Shown here one piece after another: positions 9,228 through 17,903 of a stretch of DNA of 64,000 nt. The stretch is taken from NCBI GenBank assembly GCA_014058405.1, contig CP047423.1, positions 1,240,001-1,304,000 on the forward strand. The letters are read 5' to 3'. The notes beneath the pieces are model-generated. The model was given only the letters and a program-made list of their open reading frames with translations, was not told the DNA's origin and ran no database searches. This stretch comes from Candidatus Nitrospira kreftii. GTDB taxonomy: Bacteria > Nitrospirota > Nitrospiria > Nitrospirales > Nitrospiraceae. Position 1 is the stretch's first letter. Every line of letters starts with the position of its first letter. The translations under genes were made by a program, and so were the position numbers.

Positions 9228-10862
9228 TTACCGGGATTGAACCATCGGGAGTTCGCGTGACCCTTCGGCGGCTTGCTGAATGCGCAATCGCTCGAGACGA
9301 GAGGCTTCAAACACATTGTGGAGCATCTCATCTGCCACCTGGGTGAGCTGTGCTGCCGCATCTTTCATGTCGGCGTGCTCGACCAAGCGCGAGACCACCT
9401 CAGCTTTCGTCGCGCCTTTCTTCTGGCCCATGAACGGCTTGAGAAGGAGATAGAGGACATCTCGGACCGGCATATACCGAAAGAAGCGGCGGAGGAGTTG
9501 AAAGGTCTGGAGGGGGTAATGGATGAGCTTATAGACGAAAAGCTTTTTAATGCCGTCCTGTCGCACGCGGTTGATCGTTTCGCCGGACAGACAGGTCGGA
9601 TCAATTTCTGAGCATTTGAAATATTTGTACCAATCCGTGGTTTCGTTCACCAACCCGCGTTTCACGTATTCCTGCCACAAGGGGGTACCTCGATAGACAC
9701 AGAGCCGGTTGAATCCGAAGGTATCGAGTGGAAGTCTTGATGCGAAATCGAAGGTGGCCTCCATATCCTCAATCGTCTCGTCCGGATTGCCCACCGTGAA
9801 GAATCCGTGCACGATCTCCACACCGGCCTTTTTCGCATTCTTAACGGCGGTCGTGACCTGATCCAGTGTCTGTTCCTTCTTTAAACGATCGAGAATCTTC
9901 TGGCTGCCGCTCTCAATCCCGAACATCATGGCGCCGCAATTGGCCTTGGCCATGGCTGGAAATAGATGTTGGGCTACCGAATCCACACGCCCCTCGATGC
10001 CCCACCGGATGGAGAGCTTTTCGTCCATGATGCCCTTGCAGATCGCCTCGATTCGTTTGGGCTGGAGCAGAAAGTGATCGTCGACAAAGCCGACGGACTC
10101 ATAGCCGAGTCCTTCGAGATATTTGAGCTCCGCGACCACATGCTGTGGGCTGCGGGCACGCCACTTCCCCTCGTTGAAGATCGGGATGTCGCAGAAAATG
10201 CAGGGCCAGGGGCATCCCCGAGACGTTTGCATCGTTGTGAAGCGTCTCATCGAGAGCACCACCGGGACGTCGAGCGGCATGGATTCGACATAGTCGAGCT
10301 GCAGGCTCTCGCGATCCGGAAAGGGCCACTGATCCAGCTGCCGCTCCATGGCGCGATTGGGATTTTGGACAACCTGTCCGTTCTTCATCCACGTCAGACT
10401 GGCGACATCTTGGGGGTTGTCGAGATTCGCGAGCAGATCAAGCAGCAATTGCTCGCCGTCCCCGCGGCAGACAAAGTCGATTTCAGGGCACTGCAATTTC
10501 ACCAAAGAGGCATTGAGGCTGGCGAACACGCCGCCGAACGCGATCTTGACCTGTTGATTGGTTGCGCGAATCTCTCGTGCCAGCATTTTGGCGTAGGGAT
10601 AGCTGGTCGTACTCAGAAAACTGAGGCCTACGAGGGCTGGTTGCTCTCGATGGATCTGATCGATAATGACCTGGTTTGGAGTGTCAGGGTTGGCCTGATC
10701 GAACATCACGCATTCGTGCCCTGCCTGCTTGATAACAGACGAGAGCGACATGATGCCGATAGGAGGGAACCCCATCACACGAACATTACCGTTGGCGGCA
10801 CGTGTCTTTGCCGGCAGGGCGTAGAATTGTGGGTCCCGAACGTGGATGAGAAAAACTCGCAG
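9228..10862 (-). CDS. B12-binding radical SAM protein
   Basis: This protein belongs to the cobalamin-binding radical SAM group (BchE/HpnR-like), which use an Fe-S cluster and SAM, often with B12, for methylation or ring chemistry on lipids and cofactors. A Rossmann-type B12-binding domain is followed by the cluster motif CPWPCIFC in SRGCPWPCIFCD, then a TIM-barrel part with GIESGSQKILDRLKK, and a helical C-terminus. The first ATG (10778) would cut off the first strand of the B12 domain. The open frame continues upstream with family-like content (RVFLIHVRDPQFYALPA) to a CTG at 10862 that has a perfect AAGGAG five bases before it, so I take CTG as the start (544 residues). Substrate unknown; hopanoid or pigment methylation is only a guess. 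Confidence 0.75.
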   Translation of the reverse strand: MRVFLIHVRDPQFYALPAKTRAANGNVRVMGFPPIGIMSLSSVIKQAGHECVMFDQANPDTPNQVIIDQIHREQPALVGLSFLSTTSYPYAKMLAREIRATNQQVKIAFGGVFASLNASLVKLQCPEIDFVCRGDGEQLLLDLLANLDNPQDVASLTWMKNGQVVQNPNRAMERQLDQWPFPDRESLQLDYVESMPLDVPVVLSMRRFTTMQTSRGCPWPCIFCDIPIFNEGKWRARSPQHVVAELKYLEGLGYESVGFVDDHFLLQPKRIEAICKGIMDEKLSIRWGIEGRVDSVAQHLFPAMAKANCGAMMFGIESGSQKILDRLKKEQTLDQVTTAVKNAKKAGVEIVHGFFTVGNPDETIEDMEATFDFASRLPLDTFGFNRLCVYRGTPLWQEYVKRGLVNETTDWYKYFKCSEIDPTCLSGETINRVRQDGIKKLFVYKLIHYPLQTFQLLRRFFRYMPVRDVLYLLLKPFMGQKKGATKAEVVSRLVEHADMKDAAAQLTQVADEMLHNVFEASRLERLRIQQAAEGSRELPMVQSR

Positions 10863-11063
10863 ACAGACTCCTTGACTGGATCTCGCTTGTACGCGGAGTG
10901 AATGTTGACGGAGTGAGTACGGGAAAGAAACTAGGGAAGTAACGAATGAGTCAAACTAGTGCTTGCACCGTACCATGCGAACATTCCTCTGTCAACGGTG
11001 CAGAGAGGCAACCGATCAGTCGCAGGATGTGAAACAATCCTCCAGCCCGTAGCGGTATCGTCT
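10863..11063. other. Intergenic region between divergent units
   Basis: This stretch carries the AAGGAG site for the radical SAM gene (10868-10873) and presumably its promoter. I saw no gene here, and none that I trust between 11238 and 11422 either, apart from the possible small membrane protein described separately. Confidence 0.35.
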
Positions 11064-11237
11064 TCACGAAGAAAATTCTGACAGGGTAGCTCGCCGAACT
11101 TTGCCGATCAGCACAGAGAGTGTGATAATACCCAGAACGCTGGCGAGAACCAGCCGGATAGCCAAGAGTGACTGCCGCCAGGGCGCGTCGGGCGATATCG
11201 CATTAGGTGCGCGGCCAGGCGGTGTCGATGAATTCAA
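11064..11237 (-). CDS. Possible small single-helix membrane protein
   Basis: A TTG-started frame encodes about 57 residues: a proline-rich polar N-terminus (STPPGRAPNAISPDAP) and one strong hydrophobic helix (LLAIRLVLASVLGIITLSVLIG) followed by basic residues. The composition is that of a real bitopic membrane protein, but the ribosome-binding site is poor and other frames overlap it. It could also be the surviving end of a larger decayed gene. I cannot name it. Confidence 0.3.
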   Translation of the reverse strand: MNSSTPPGRAPNAISPDAPWRQSLLAIRLVLASVLGIITLSVLIGKVRRATLSEFSS

Positions 11238-11422
11238 ACACCGACCAGGGAAATGCGATAATGTTGATCGGGAGCCCCCGGCGACCCAGCTTCAGTTGAC
11301 CAAGCGAAGGATTCCAACGCTCCGTGAGACGCGTGTAGAGCCCGCCGGTTCCGGTTGGATGTTTGTCCTTCCTTGATTGGCCGATCCTGAAGGAGGATAA
11401 TTTGGCTCTGTGAGGTTGGTCC

Positions 11423-12523
11423 ATGCCTGTACCGCAAGCGAGAACGGGGAGAGTCGTTGCCGGTATTGCCGCCTTGATGGTCGGATTGGTGATCTTCCAT
11501 TTTCCAACCGAAGTAGCAAAATCTCTTCTGGAATTATTTCCTCAACAAATATCCACGCCGTTCGAAGTGGAAAACCTGAAGTCTATGGCAGGGGAAGATG
11601 TCACAGTCCTCCCATCTCAGGCTTCCGACGAGCCTTCGTGGAAGCCTGTCGTGACTCGCGTCTTCGGGATGGCTTTGATCGGACTGCCGATCTGGTACCT
11701 TCTGCAACGTCGTGAACGTGAAGAGGAACTCCAGCGACTCGATGAAGGCTGGGCAACGCGACTCCACGCACGTACCCAAGAGCTTTTAGCTGTCAATAGC
11801 GCACTGGTCGACGAGGTGTCGAAACGAATTGATACCGAACAATCGTTGGAATCCAACCGTCGGGACCTTCGCCTGCTTGCATCACAACTTCTTCGCCTCC
11901 AGGAAGAAGAGCGACGGCGGATCTCGCGCGATCTGCACGACGATATCAATCAACGGCTGGCGCTCTTGTCGATCGATATCGAAATGTTAGAGCGACAGCT
12001 CTCGAACGCTGCCGTCGGTACTGTCAGAACGGTGCGCAGTATTCAGGACCGTATCGTCGAGCTTTCCGAAAGTGTTCGCCGACTGGCCTATCAGTTTCAT
12101 CCATCAATTCTTGACGATCTAGGTTTATCCATTGCGCTCCGACGCCTCGTGGATGACTTTCAGACCCGTACCGGTATCGATGCCCGGTTCATATGCAAAG
12201 ACATACCCAAACATCTCGCGCAAGACGTCGTCACCTGCTTGTACCGCGTCGCGCAGGAAGGCTTAGCGAACATTGCTCGCCACGCCAGGGCCAAGAACGT
12301 TTGCGTTGAACTTACGCGATTGCGAGATGGGCTGCAGCTTATGATGAGTGATGATGGAGTGGGGTTTGATATCAGTCGTTATGATGGTCGACGAGGAAGC
12401 CTGGGGTTGGTAAGTATGAAGGAACGAGTGTCCCTAGTCAGTGGGACCCTGGACATACAATCGATGCCGGGTGAGGGAACACGTGTCTGTGCCTGGGTTC
12501 CCTTCAAACAGGAGCGCGCATGA
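11423..12523 (+). CDS. Membrane sensor histidine kinase, NarX/DegS type
   Basis: This 366-residue protein is a sensor kinase of the HisKA_3 type, which passes phosphate to NarL-family regulators. Two transmembrane helices (about residues 9-27 and 78-92) enclose a periplasmic loop of about 50 residues with no known sensor fold. A coiled-coil linker follows, then the dimerisation helix with the phospho-acceptor in RRISRDLHDDINQRLA, and the ATPase domain with the N-box in YRVAQEGLANIARHA and the G-box DDGVGFD. Its last four bases overlap the response regulator start, so they form one unit. Position 950 bases before amoC suggests a link to ammonia oxidation, but the signal is unknown. Confidence 0.85.
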   Translation: MPVPQARTGRVVAGIAALMVGLVIFHFPTEVAKSLLELFPQQISTPFEVENLKSMAGEDVTVLPSQASDEPSWKPVVTRVFGMALIGLPIWYLLQRREREEELQRLDEGWATRLHARTQELLAVNSALVDEVSKRIDTEQSLESNRRDLRLLASQLLRLQEEERRRISRDLHDDINQRLALLSIDIEMLERQLSNAAVGTVRTVRSIQDRIVELSESVRRLAYQFHPSILDDLGLSIALRRLVDDFQTRTGIDARFICKDIPKHLAQDVVTCLYRVAQEGLANIARHARAKNVCVELTRLRDGLQLMMSDDGVGFDISRYDGRRGSLGLVSMKERVSLVSGTLDIQSMPGEGTRVCAWVPFKQERA

Positions 12524-13167
12524 GCAAGCCGCGCGTACTCTTGGCTGATGACCATACGCTGGTATTGGAAGGATTCAAAAAACTGTTGGAAGAGCACTGC
12601 CAAGTCGTAGGTTCCGCCGAAGATGGTCGTGCGTTGTTGGATGCTGCAAAACGATTGCGGCCCGATATTATCGTCTTAGATATTTCGATGCCGAAGCTGA
12701 ACGGCCTCGATGCGGCGCGCCGACTGAGGAAGATCGTTCCTCAAGCACGATTAATTTTTGTCACGGTTCATGCCGATGCAGATTATGTCAACCAAGCTTT
12801 TCAGGCCGGTGCATCAGGCTACCTGCTTAAACGATCAGCTGGGTCTGAATTGCCGCAGGCTGTTGAGGCGGTGAAAAACGGCAATTATTACATTACATCT
12901 TTGATTGCAAAGGATCTTGTCCAGTCTGCGATTGCTGGAGCAGCGCTAAAGGCAACCGACAAAAATCGCTTGACGATGCGTCAGCGAGAAATCTTACAGT
13001 TGGTAGCCGAAGGGTTGGCCGTGAAAGAAATCGCTTCAACGCTGAGCGTGTCGCCGAAGACCGTCGAGTATCATAAGTCAAAGCTGATGGAGCAGCTCGG
13101 TCTTCACACGACTGCCGAACTCACAAAGTACGCACTCGTTCACGGCCTCACTCCTTCCTCCGAATAA
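12520..13167 (+). CDS. NarL/FixJ-family response regulator
   Basis: This 215-residue protein has a receiver domain with the acidic pocket (LLADDHTLVLEG) and phospho-acceptor aspartate in DIIVLDISMPKLNG, followed by a LuxR-type helix-turn-helix (about residues 147-205, with LTMRQREILQLVAEGLAVKEIA and SPKTVEYHKSKLMEQLG). Phosphorylation by the overlapping sensor kinase should switch DNA binding. The start ATGAGC overlaps the kinase stop. The nearest downstream gene is amoC, with an inverted repeat in between that could be its binding site; the target is inferred only from this order. Confidence 0.85.
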   Translation: MSKPRVLLADDHTLVLEGFKKLLEEHCQVVGSAEDGRALLDAAKRLRPDIIVLDISMPKLNGLDAARRLRKIVPQARLIFVTVHADADYVNQAFQAGASGYLLKRSAGSELPQAVEAVKNGNYYITSLIAKDLVQSAIAGAALKATDKNRLTMRQREILQLVAEGLAVKEIASTLSVSPKTVEYHKSKLMEQLGLHTTAELTKYALVHGLTPSSE

Positions 13168-13253
13168 GCCCTCATCGTTCTTTTGCTACCATCCCATCCA
13201 GTGGAATTTCCTCCGGGTACCCTAGGGAAGCCCCTCATAGCCGATGCAATAGA

Positions 13254-13280
13254 GTTCTGTTAAGTGTCTATTCACAGAAC
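13254..13280. promoter_or_regulatory. Inverted repeat in the amoC upstream region
   Basis: GTTCTGT (13254-13260) and ACAGAAC (13274-13280) are perfect 7-base arms separated by 13 bases, and the symmetry continues imperfectly outward. It lies between the response regulator gene and amoC, about 190 bases before the amoC start. It could be an operator for the NarL-type regulator or an RNA hairpin in the leader. Confidence 0.4.
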
Positions 13281-13305
13281 TTCTCATCGAAAGGAGGTGT
13301 GATGA

Positions 13306-13377
13306 ATGGCAATGTCGGCGCAAGCAGCGAGCGCTCAGCATGTCCATGAATTCGTGCGATGGGATTTACTGGCCTGA
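13306..13377 (+). CDS. Possible 23-residue leader peptide before amoC
   Basis: A very strong ribosome-binding site (AAAGGAGG, 13290-13297) precedes this short frame, whose peptide begins [11 protein letters not shown] and ends in VRWDLLA. An alternative overlapping start at 13302 gives 15 other residues. Such a strong site with no long gene attached suggests either a translated leader of the amoC transcript or the remains of a lost gene. The end is about 90 bases before amoC. Confidence 0.35.
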   Translation: MAMSAQAASAQHVHEFVRWDLLA

Positions 13378-13468
13378 GGCCTGGCGTCCTTTTCAGGCGG
13401 TACAGGTGTGGGACCTGAGAAATGGGATTTGTACGGCATTCGTATCGCTCAATGGAGGAGGAATCGAT

Positions 13469-14296
13469 ATGGCGGAATCAACTCAAACAGTCAGAGATAA
13501 GGGGTACGACATTTCGCAGTGGTATGACTCGAAGCCGGTGAAGATCGGCTGGTTTGCAATGCTGGCGATCGGCGTCTTTTGGGTGCTGTATCAGCGGGCG
13601 TTTGGGTATTCCCACGGATTGGACTCCATGACCCCTGAGTTTGACTCCGTCTGGATGGGGCTGTGGCGGTTTAACATTCTGGCCAATGCGGCGTTCTTTG
13701 CCGTGACCATCGGCTGGATCTGGGTGACGCGGGATCGGAACCTGACGAACCTGGACCCGAAACTGGAGCTGAAGCGGTACTTCTACTGGATGGGCTGGCT
13801 GGTGTGCTACATCTGGGGCGTGTACTACGCGGGCAGCTACACCCTGGAGCAGGATGCGGCGTGGCACCAGGTGATCATCCGGGACACGAGCTTCACGGCG
13901 AGCCACATTGTGGCGTTCTACGGGACCTTCCCGTTGTACATCACGTGCGGGGTGGCGAGCTATCTGTATGCGCAGACGCGGTTGCCGCTGTATAGCCAAG
14001 CGACGTCGTTTGCGTTGGTGGCGGCGGTGGTGGGGCCGATGTTCATTCTGCCGAACGTGGGGTTGAATGAGTGGGGCCATGCGTTCTGGTTTGTCGATGA
14101 GCTGTTCTCAGCGCCGTTGCACTGGGGCTTTGTGACGTTGGGCTGGTGCGGGTTGTTCGGGGCGGCCGGCGGGGTGGCGGCGCAGATCGTGAGCCGCATG
14201 TCGAACCTCGCGGACGTGATCTGGAACAATGCGCCCAAGAGCATCCTGGATCCGTTCCCCAGCCAGGTGGGCTCAGGCGCCAAGTCCGGCTACTAG
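13469..14296 (+). CDS. amoC: Ammonia monooxygenase subunit C (solitary copy)
   Basis: This 275-residue integral membrane protein is AmoC, one of three subunits of the copper enzyme that oxidises ammonia to hydroxylamine. The N-terminus ([19 protein letters not shown]) and the segments [18 protein letters not shown] and [13 protein letters not shown] are conserved family blocks; the last contributes to the C-subunit metal site. Six or so hydrophobic helices are visible. I chose the ATG at 13469 because GGAGGAGG lies just before it and the N-terminus matches the family; the frame is open 43 codons further upstream. No amoA or amoB is in the window, so it is one of the extra amoC genes known in ammonia oxidisers. 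The gene is rich in GC-ending codons (GTG, CTG, GCG) compared with its neighbours, which fits acquisition by transfer or strong expression selection. Confidence 0.93.
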   Translation: MAESTQTVRDKGYDISQWYDSKPVKIGWFAMLAIGVFWVLYQRAFGYSHGLDSMTPEFDSVWMGLWRFNILANAAFFAVTIGWIWVTRDRNLTNLDPKLELKRYFYWMGWLVCYIWGVYYAGSYTLEQDAAWHQVIIRDTSFTASHIVAFYGTFPLYITCGVASYLYAQTRLPLYSQATSFALVAAVVGPMFILPNVGLNEWGHAFWFVDELFSAPLHWGFVTLGWCGLFGAAGGVAAQIVSRMSNLADVIWNNAPKSILDPFPSQVGSGAKSGY

Positions 14297-14524
14297 AAGT
14301 GATGGTGAGTCATCCAAATAACTAATAGGTCGGCATTCAAAGGTGGTGTTGGCGCAACGAGTGCAGCGCGTCACGCCACCTTCGGACCGGCTGCAATGAC
14401 GGAGGATGTCAGTGCAGGAGAGTGGAATGGCTTGAAGTCTTGAAGTATGGACCCTAAACACTTCTTCACTTAGGAGCTAACAGTACTCTGGCGATAAGCA
14501 ATCCGACCTGACCTACTGAATCGT

Positions 14525-16345
14525 GTGAGGCTACCATTGGCTATCAAAACACAAAAAATACTGTTTTGGATGGTGTTCGGCCTGTTCATGATACTGCTTC
14601 TGAACCTATGGACCATGGCGCCACCTGCTGAGGTAGAGGAACAGGTCATTTTCAGCGATTTCATAGTGAAACTCGAGCGTGGCGATGTCGGGAAGGTGAC
14701 CATCAAGGGCCATCATATCAGCGCTGTGCTGAAGGACAACTCCCGGCTTCGAACGTATTCGGCGGACTATCCTGATCTCGTCCAGGTGCTGCGACAAAAA
14801 GGTATTCAGATCGAGGTCAAACCAGCCGATGAAAGCCCTTGGTATATGAGTGTTCTCATGGTCTGGGGGCCGTTCGTGCTCTTTCTTGGTCTGTGGTTGT
14901 TCTTCATGCGTCGGATGCAGGCGGGCAACGCGGCTCTGTCTCTCGTGAAGAGCAAAGCCCGGATGCAGACGGATGAACGGAAAAAAGTGACGTTCTCCGA
15001 TGTGGCGGGAATCGATGAGGCGAAAGAGGAAGTACAGGAAACGGTCGAATTTCTGAAAGACCCACGAAAGTTTCAGAAACTCGGCGGACGCATTCCCAAA
15101 GGGGTGTTGGTCGTGGGCCCTCCTGGAACCGGGAAGACACTATTGGCGAAAGCGATTGCCGGTGAGGCAGGCGTCCCCTTCTTCAGCATCAGCGGTTCGG
15201 ATTTTGTGGAAATGTTCGTGGGCGTCGGGGCCTCTCGGGTTCGCGATATGTTCGAGCAAGCGAAAAAGCATGCGCCTTGTATCATTTTCATCGATGAGAT
15301 TGACGCCGTCGGACGGTCACGGGGAGCAGGGCTCGGCGGTGGAAACGATGAACGTGAGCAGACGCTCAACCAGTTGCTGGTCGAAATGGACGGATTTGAT
15401 ACGACGGAGGGCGTCATTTTGGTGGCCGCGACGAATCGACCGGATGTGCTGGATCCGGCTTTGCTGAGGCCGGGTCGATTTGATAGACAAGTGGTGGTGA
15501 ATCCGCCGGACCTTAGGGGACGTACGGAGATCCTGAATGTCCATACGAAAAAAGTTCCGGTTGCAGCCGATGTGGAACTGGAGAAGATCGCTCGAGGAAC
15601 TCCGGGTTTTTCAGGCGCCGATTTGGAAAACCTTGTCAATGAGGCTGCGCTCTGGGCTGCTCGTCAGAATAAAACTGAAGTTGGAATCGTAGACTTCGAA
15701 ATGGCCAAAGACAAGATTATGATGGGTGCCGAGCGCAAGACCATGATGCTCACGGACGAGGAAAAGCGGGTCACCGCCTATCACGAGGCGGGCCATGCCT
15801 TGATGGCTAAACTCCTGCCGGGCACCGATCCTGTCCATAAAGTGTCGATTATTCCAAGAGGTCGTGCCCTCGGTGTGACCATGCAGTTGCCGACCGACGA
15901 TCGTCACAATTACTCCAAGGAGTTTTTGTACAATACGTTGGCGATTCTCATGGGTGGAAGGGTCGCGGAAGAACTGGTCTTCAATCAAGTCACAACCGGT
16001 GCAGGCAACGATTTGGAGCGCGCGACGGCCCTTGCGCGGCAAATGGTCTGCGAATGGGGCATGAGTGAAAAGATTGGGCCGCTCGTGTTCGGGCACAAAG
16101 AGGAATCGATGTTTCTGGGCCGCTCTTTTGGGGCCAAGCGCGATGTCAGTGATGAGATGGCCTTGGAGATCGATCGAGAAATCAAGCGCCTTGTCACGGA
16201 AAACTACGAGCGGACCAAGCGAGTGCTGACTGAGCAGATGGCGAACTTGACGGCGCTGGCAGAAGCACTGTTGGAAAAAGAGGTGTTGGATACACTGGAA
16301 ATCGACCAGATTGTTAGGCAGTTCTCCTCTCCCGTGGCAGTCTAA
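14525..16345 (+). CDS. ftsH: ATP-dependent zinc metalloprotease FtsH
   Basis: This 606-residue membrane AAA protease degrades unassembled or damaged membrane proteins. An N-terminal helix, a periplasmic domain and a second helix (about residues 110-127) are followed by the AAA module with Walker A GPPGTGKT, Walker B IIFIDEID, and the second region of homology ([20 protein letters not shown]), then the M41 protease site HEAGH. Length is slightly under the usual 610-650. The start is a GTG at 14525; the upstream 220 bases contain no gene. It follows amoC in the same direction and may serve quality control of membrane complexes, but this is inference from position only. A hairpin follows the stop. 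Confidence 0.92.
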   Translation: MRLPLAIKTQKILFWMVFGLFMILLLNLWTMAPPAEVEEQVIFSDFIVKLERGDVGKVTIKGHHISAVLKDNSRLRTYSADYPDLVQVLRQKGIQIEVKPADESPWYMSVLMVWGPFVLFLGLWLFFMRRMQAGNAALSLVKSKARMQTDERKKVTFSDVAGIDEAKEEVQETVEFLKDPRKFQKLGGRIPKGVLVVGPPGTGKTLLAKAIAGEAGVPFFSISGSDFVEMFVGVGASRVRDMFEQAKKHAPCIIFIDEIDAVGRSRGAGLGGGNDEREQTLNQLLVEMDGFDTTEGVILVAATNRPDVLDPALLRPGRFDRQVVVNPPDLRGRTEILNVHTKKVPVAADVELEKIARGTPGFSGADLENLVNEAALWAARQNKTEVGIVDFEMAKDKIMMGAERKTMMLTDEEKRVTAYHEAGHALMAKLLPGTDPVHKVSIIPRGRALGVTMQLPTDDRHNYSKEFLYNTLAILMGGRVAEELVFNQVTTGAGNDLERATALARQMVCEWGMSEKIGPLVFGHKEESMFLGRSFGAKRDVSDEMALEIDREIKRLVTENYERTKRVLTEQMANLTALAEALLEKEVLDTLEIDQIVRQFSSPVAV

Positions 16346-16360
16346 TGCGAACGCCACACA

Positions 16361-16389
16361 CCGGTTCTCATTCGTGGAATGGGAACCGG
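16361..16389. terminator. Hairpin after ftsH
   Basis: Thirteen-base arms at 16361-16373 and 16377-16389 pair with one G-T type mismatch around a 3-base loop, 15 bases after the ftsH stop. No T run follows. The following 220 bases up to tadA hold no gene that I recognise. Confidence 0.5.
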
Positions 16390-16613
16390 CGTTGCGCGAG
16401 TCACCACTGCATTGAACGCATTGTGCTCGTATGGCCTCGAGATTTCGACGAAGCAGCGCCTCGTACTTGCTAAAGAGCGCGTACAGCGTTGTACGCTCCA
16501 ATATGCAGCCGAGTACCAATGGCACAGGCCAGAGTTGCCCCCAGAGCGCCTCGGGCGAGACTGCACAGGGACGCGGCCGGGCGATGAGGATTTCACTGGG
16601 TGCGTGAGTGGTG

Positions 16614-17147
16614 CTAAATGGGCGCCTTGGGTGGATGATGCTTCTCCGAGGCCTTCTCCCTTTTGGCTCGAAAAAACTCCTGCATGACTGCCCGGCTCTC
16701 CTGTTCGTACAACCCGCCTGCTACCTGTACGCGATGGTTGAACCGGCGTTCTCCTGGAATATCCAGGATTGATCCGCACGCTCCCGCTTTGGGATCCCAT
16801 GCGCCGAATACGAGCCGAGCGATGCGGGCTTGTACAATCGCTCCAGCGCACATAGGACAAGGTTCTAATGTGACGTAGAGAGTCGTGTCGGTGAGACGCC
16901 ACGTCTTCAACTGCTCCGCAGCTTTGCGGATGACGATCATCTCAGCATGGGCAGTCGGGTCCTGTGATATTTCTCGGTAATTGTGAGCGACCGCGAGCAC
17001 CTCGTTTTTGTAGACAAGGACGGCGCCGATTGGCACTTCACCAACCAGCGGTGCGAGGGTAGCCTGTTGAAGGGCCAACTCCATGTAATGAGAATCCAGG
17101 TTTTCCTGTGGTAGCGAGTTAGATGGTGTGGAGCTTCTGGCGGTCAC
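16614..17147 (-). CDS. tadA: tRNA-specific adenosine deaminase
   Basis: This 177-residue zinc deaminase changes adenosine-34 to inosine in tRNA-Arg(ACG). The zinc site is visible as HAEM (ligand histidine and catalytic glutamate) and PCPMCAGAI (two ligand cysteines), with the usual N-terminal ALQQATLAPLVGEVPIGAVLV. The C-terminal tail is rich in Lys and Glu. The start used is a GTG at 17147; an ATG at 17084 also keeps the whole domain. The gene stands alone, downstream of the anti-sigma gene and facing ftsH. Confidence 0.88.
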   Translation of the reverse strand: MTARSSTPSNSLPQENLDSHYMELALQQATLAPLVGEVPIGAVLVYKNEVLAVAHNYREISQDPTAHAEMIVIRKAAEQLKTWRLTDTTLYVTLEPCPMCAGAIVQARIARLVFGAWDPKAGACGSILDIPGERRFNHRVQVAGGLYEQESRAVMQEFFRAKREKASEKHHPPKAPI

Positions 17148-17249
17148 AACTTATGCTAGCATAGGAGCTGGCGAGAGAGACAGGATGAGCTGTTGCCAAG
17201 GCACGCTGGGGTACCAAAAAAGGAGTAGGGAGCAGAATTGGCCGTGACT

Positions 17250-17903
17250 CTACGGTAGGCTGGCTGAATGTCCACCTCGTTCGGCCAGTTGAGCTTTTAG
17301 ATCATCCAGCTCAGCTTCTCGGTGAATCAGCTGGTCTTTGAGTTCTCCTAACTCTTCCATTCGGCGCTGAAGCTCTTCCCGAGTCTGCATAAGTGATTCC
17401 TCACGCTCGCTGAGTTGATGCTGGAGAGTCGTGAGCTGGGCATTGGCGGCATCCACTTGAGTCTGCAGTTTCCCTAGCGTCCTCGTATCTTCGGCTGTGC
17501 GAGGGGATGGCTTCCAACTCTGAAATATCAAGAGGACCAGAATTCCGACGAAAACCATTCCCAGCGCCAAGCCGAACGAGGTCGTTGAAGGTGAGGTCGG
17601 CGGAAAGAGATGCTTCATCCATTCGCCCGGTTCCAGGCTGGGTGTGGCAGATGGGTGAGCAGGCGTCTCTGCCGAGGGGGTCTGGGCGCGAGCCCCCATG
17701 ATCTTGGCTTTCAATGCGCGTGGGGGCGGTACGATGTTCAGCGCAAATGGGAGTGAAATTGCCACCGATTGAAACTCCTTGAGTGCGGTACGGCAAGAAA
17801 TACACCCAGACAGCAGATGAGCTTCCAGGGCTTGCCGTTCGATCTTTTCTAACGCGCCGATCGCATAGAGCGGAACGGTTTCCTCTAGATCTTCATGCGT
17901 CAT
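17250..17903 (-). CDS. Membrane anti-sigma factor with coiled coil
   Basis: This 217-residue protein pairs with the ECF sigma factor whose gene it overlaps by four bases. The N-terminal cytoplasmic part has the anti-sigma zinc-finger-like pattern HLLSGCISCRTAL (His and two Cys), then a Pro/Ala-rich linker, one transmembrane helix (GLALGMVFVGILVLLIFQSW, about residues 108-127) and an extracytoplasmic heptad-rich coiled coil (about 140-210) ending in a short Gly/Ser tail. The coiled coil is unusual for RskA-like factors and may sense or bind an envelope partner. Signal unknown. Confidence 0.75.
   Translation of the reverse strand: MTHEDLEETVPLYAIGALEKIERQALEAHLLSGCISCRTALKEFQSVAISLPFALNIVPPPRALKAKIMGARAQTPSAETPAHPSATPSLEPGEWMKHLFPPTSPSTTSFGLALGMVFVGILVLLIFQSWKPSPRTAEDTRTLGKLQTQVDAANAQLTTLQHQLSEREESLMQTREELQRRMEELGELKDQLIHREAELDDLKAQLAERGGHSASLP

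Noticed and set aside
9966-10901. 311-codon open frame on the plus strand
   Set aside because: It lies wholly opposite the radical SAM gene, has no ribosome-binding site, and its residues do not resemble a protein; it follows from codon bias of the true gene.
13478-14080. 200-codon minus-strand frame rich in Arg, His and Pro
   Set aside because: It is the GC-rich antisense shadow of amoC.
15611-16525. 304-codon open frame on the minus strand
   Set aside because: It is antisense to ftsH, whose motifs are complete.
16390-16613. Signal recognition particle RNA next to tadA
   Set aside because: The conserved GGAAGCAGCC-type core of SRP RNA is missing on both strands.
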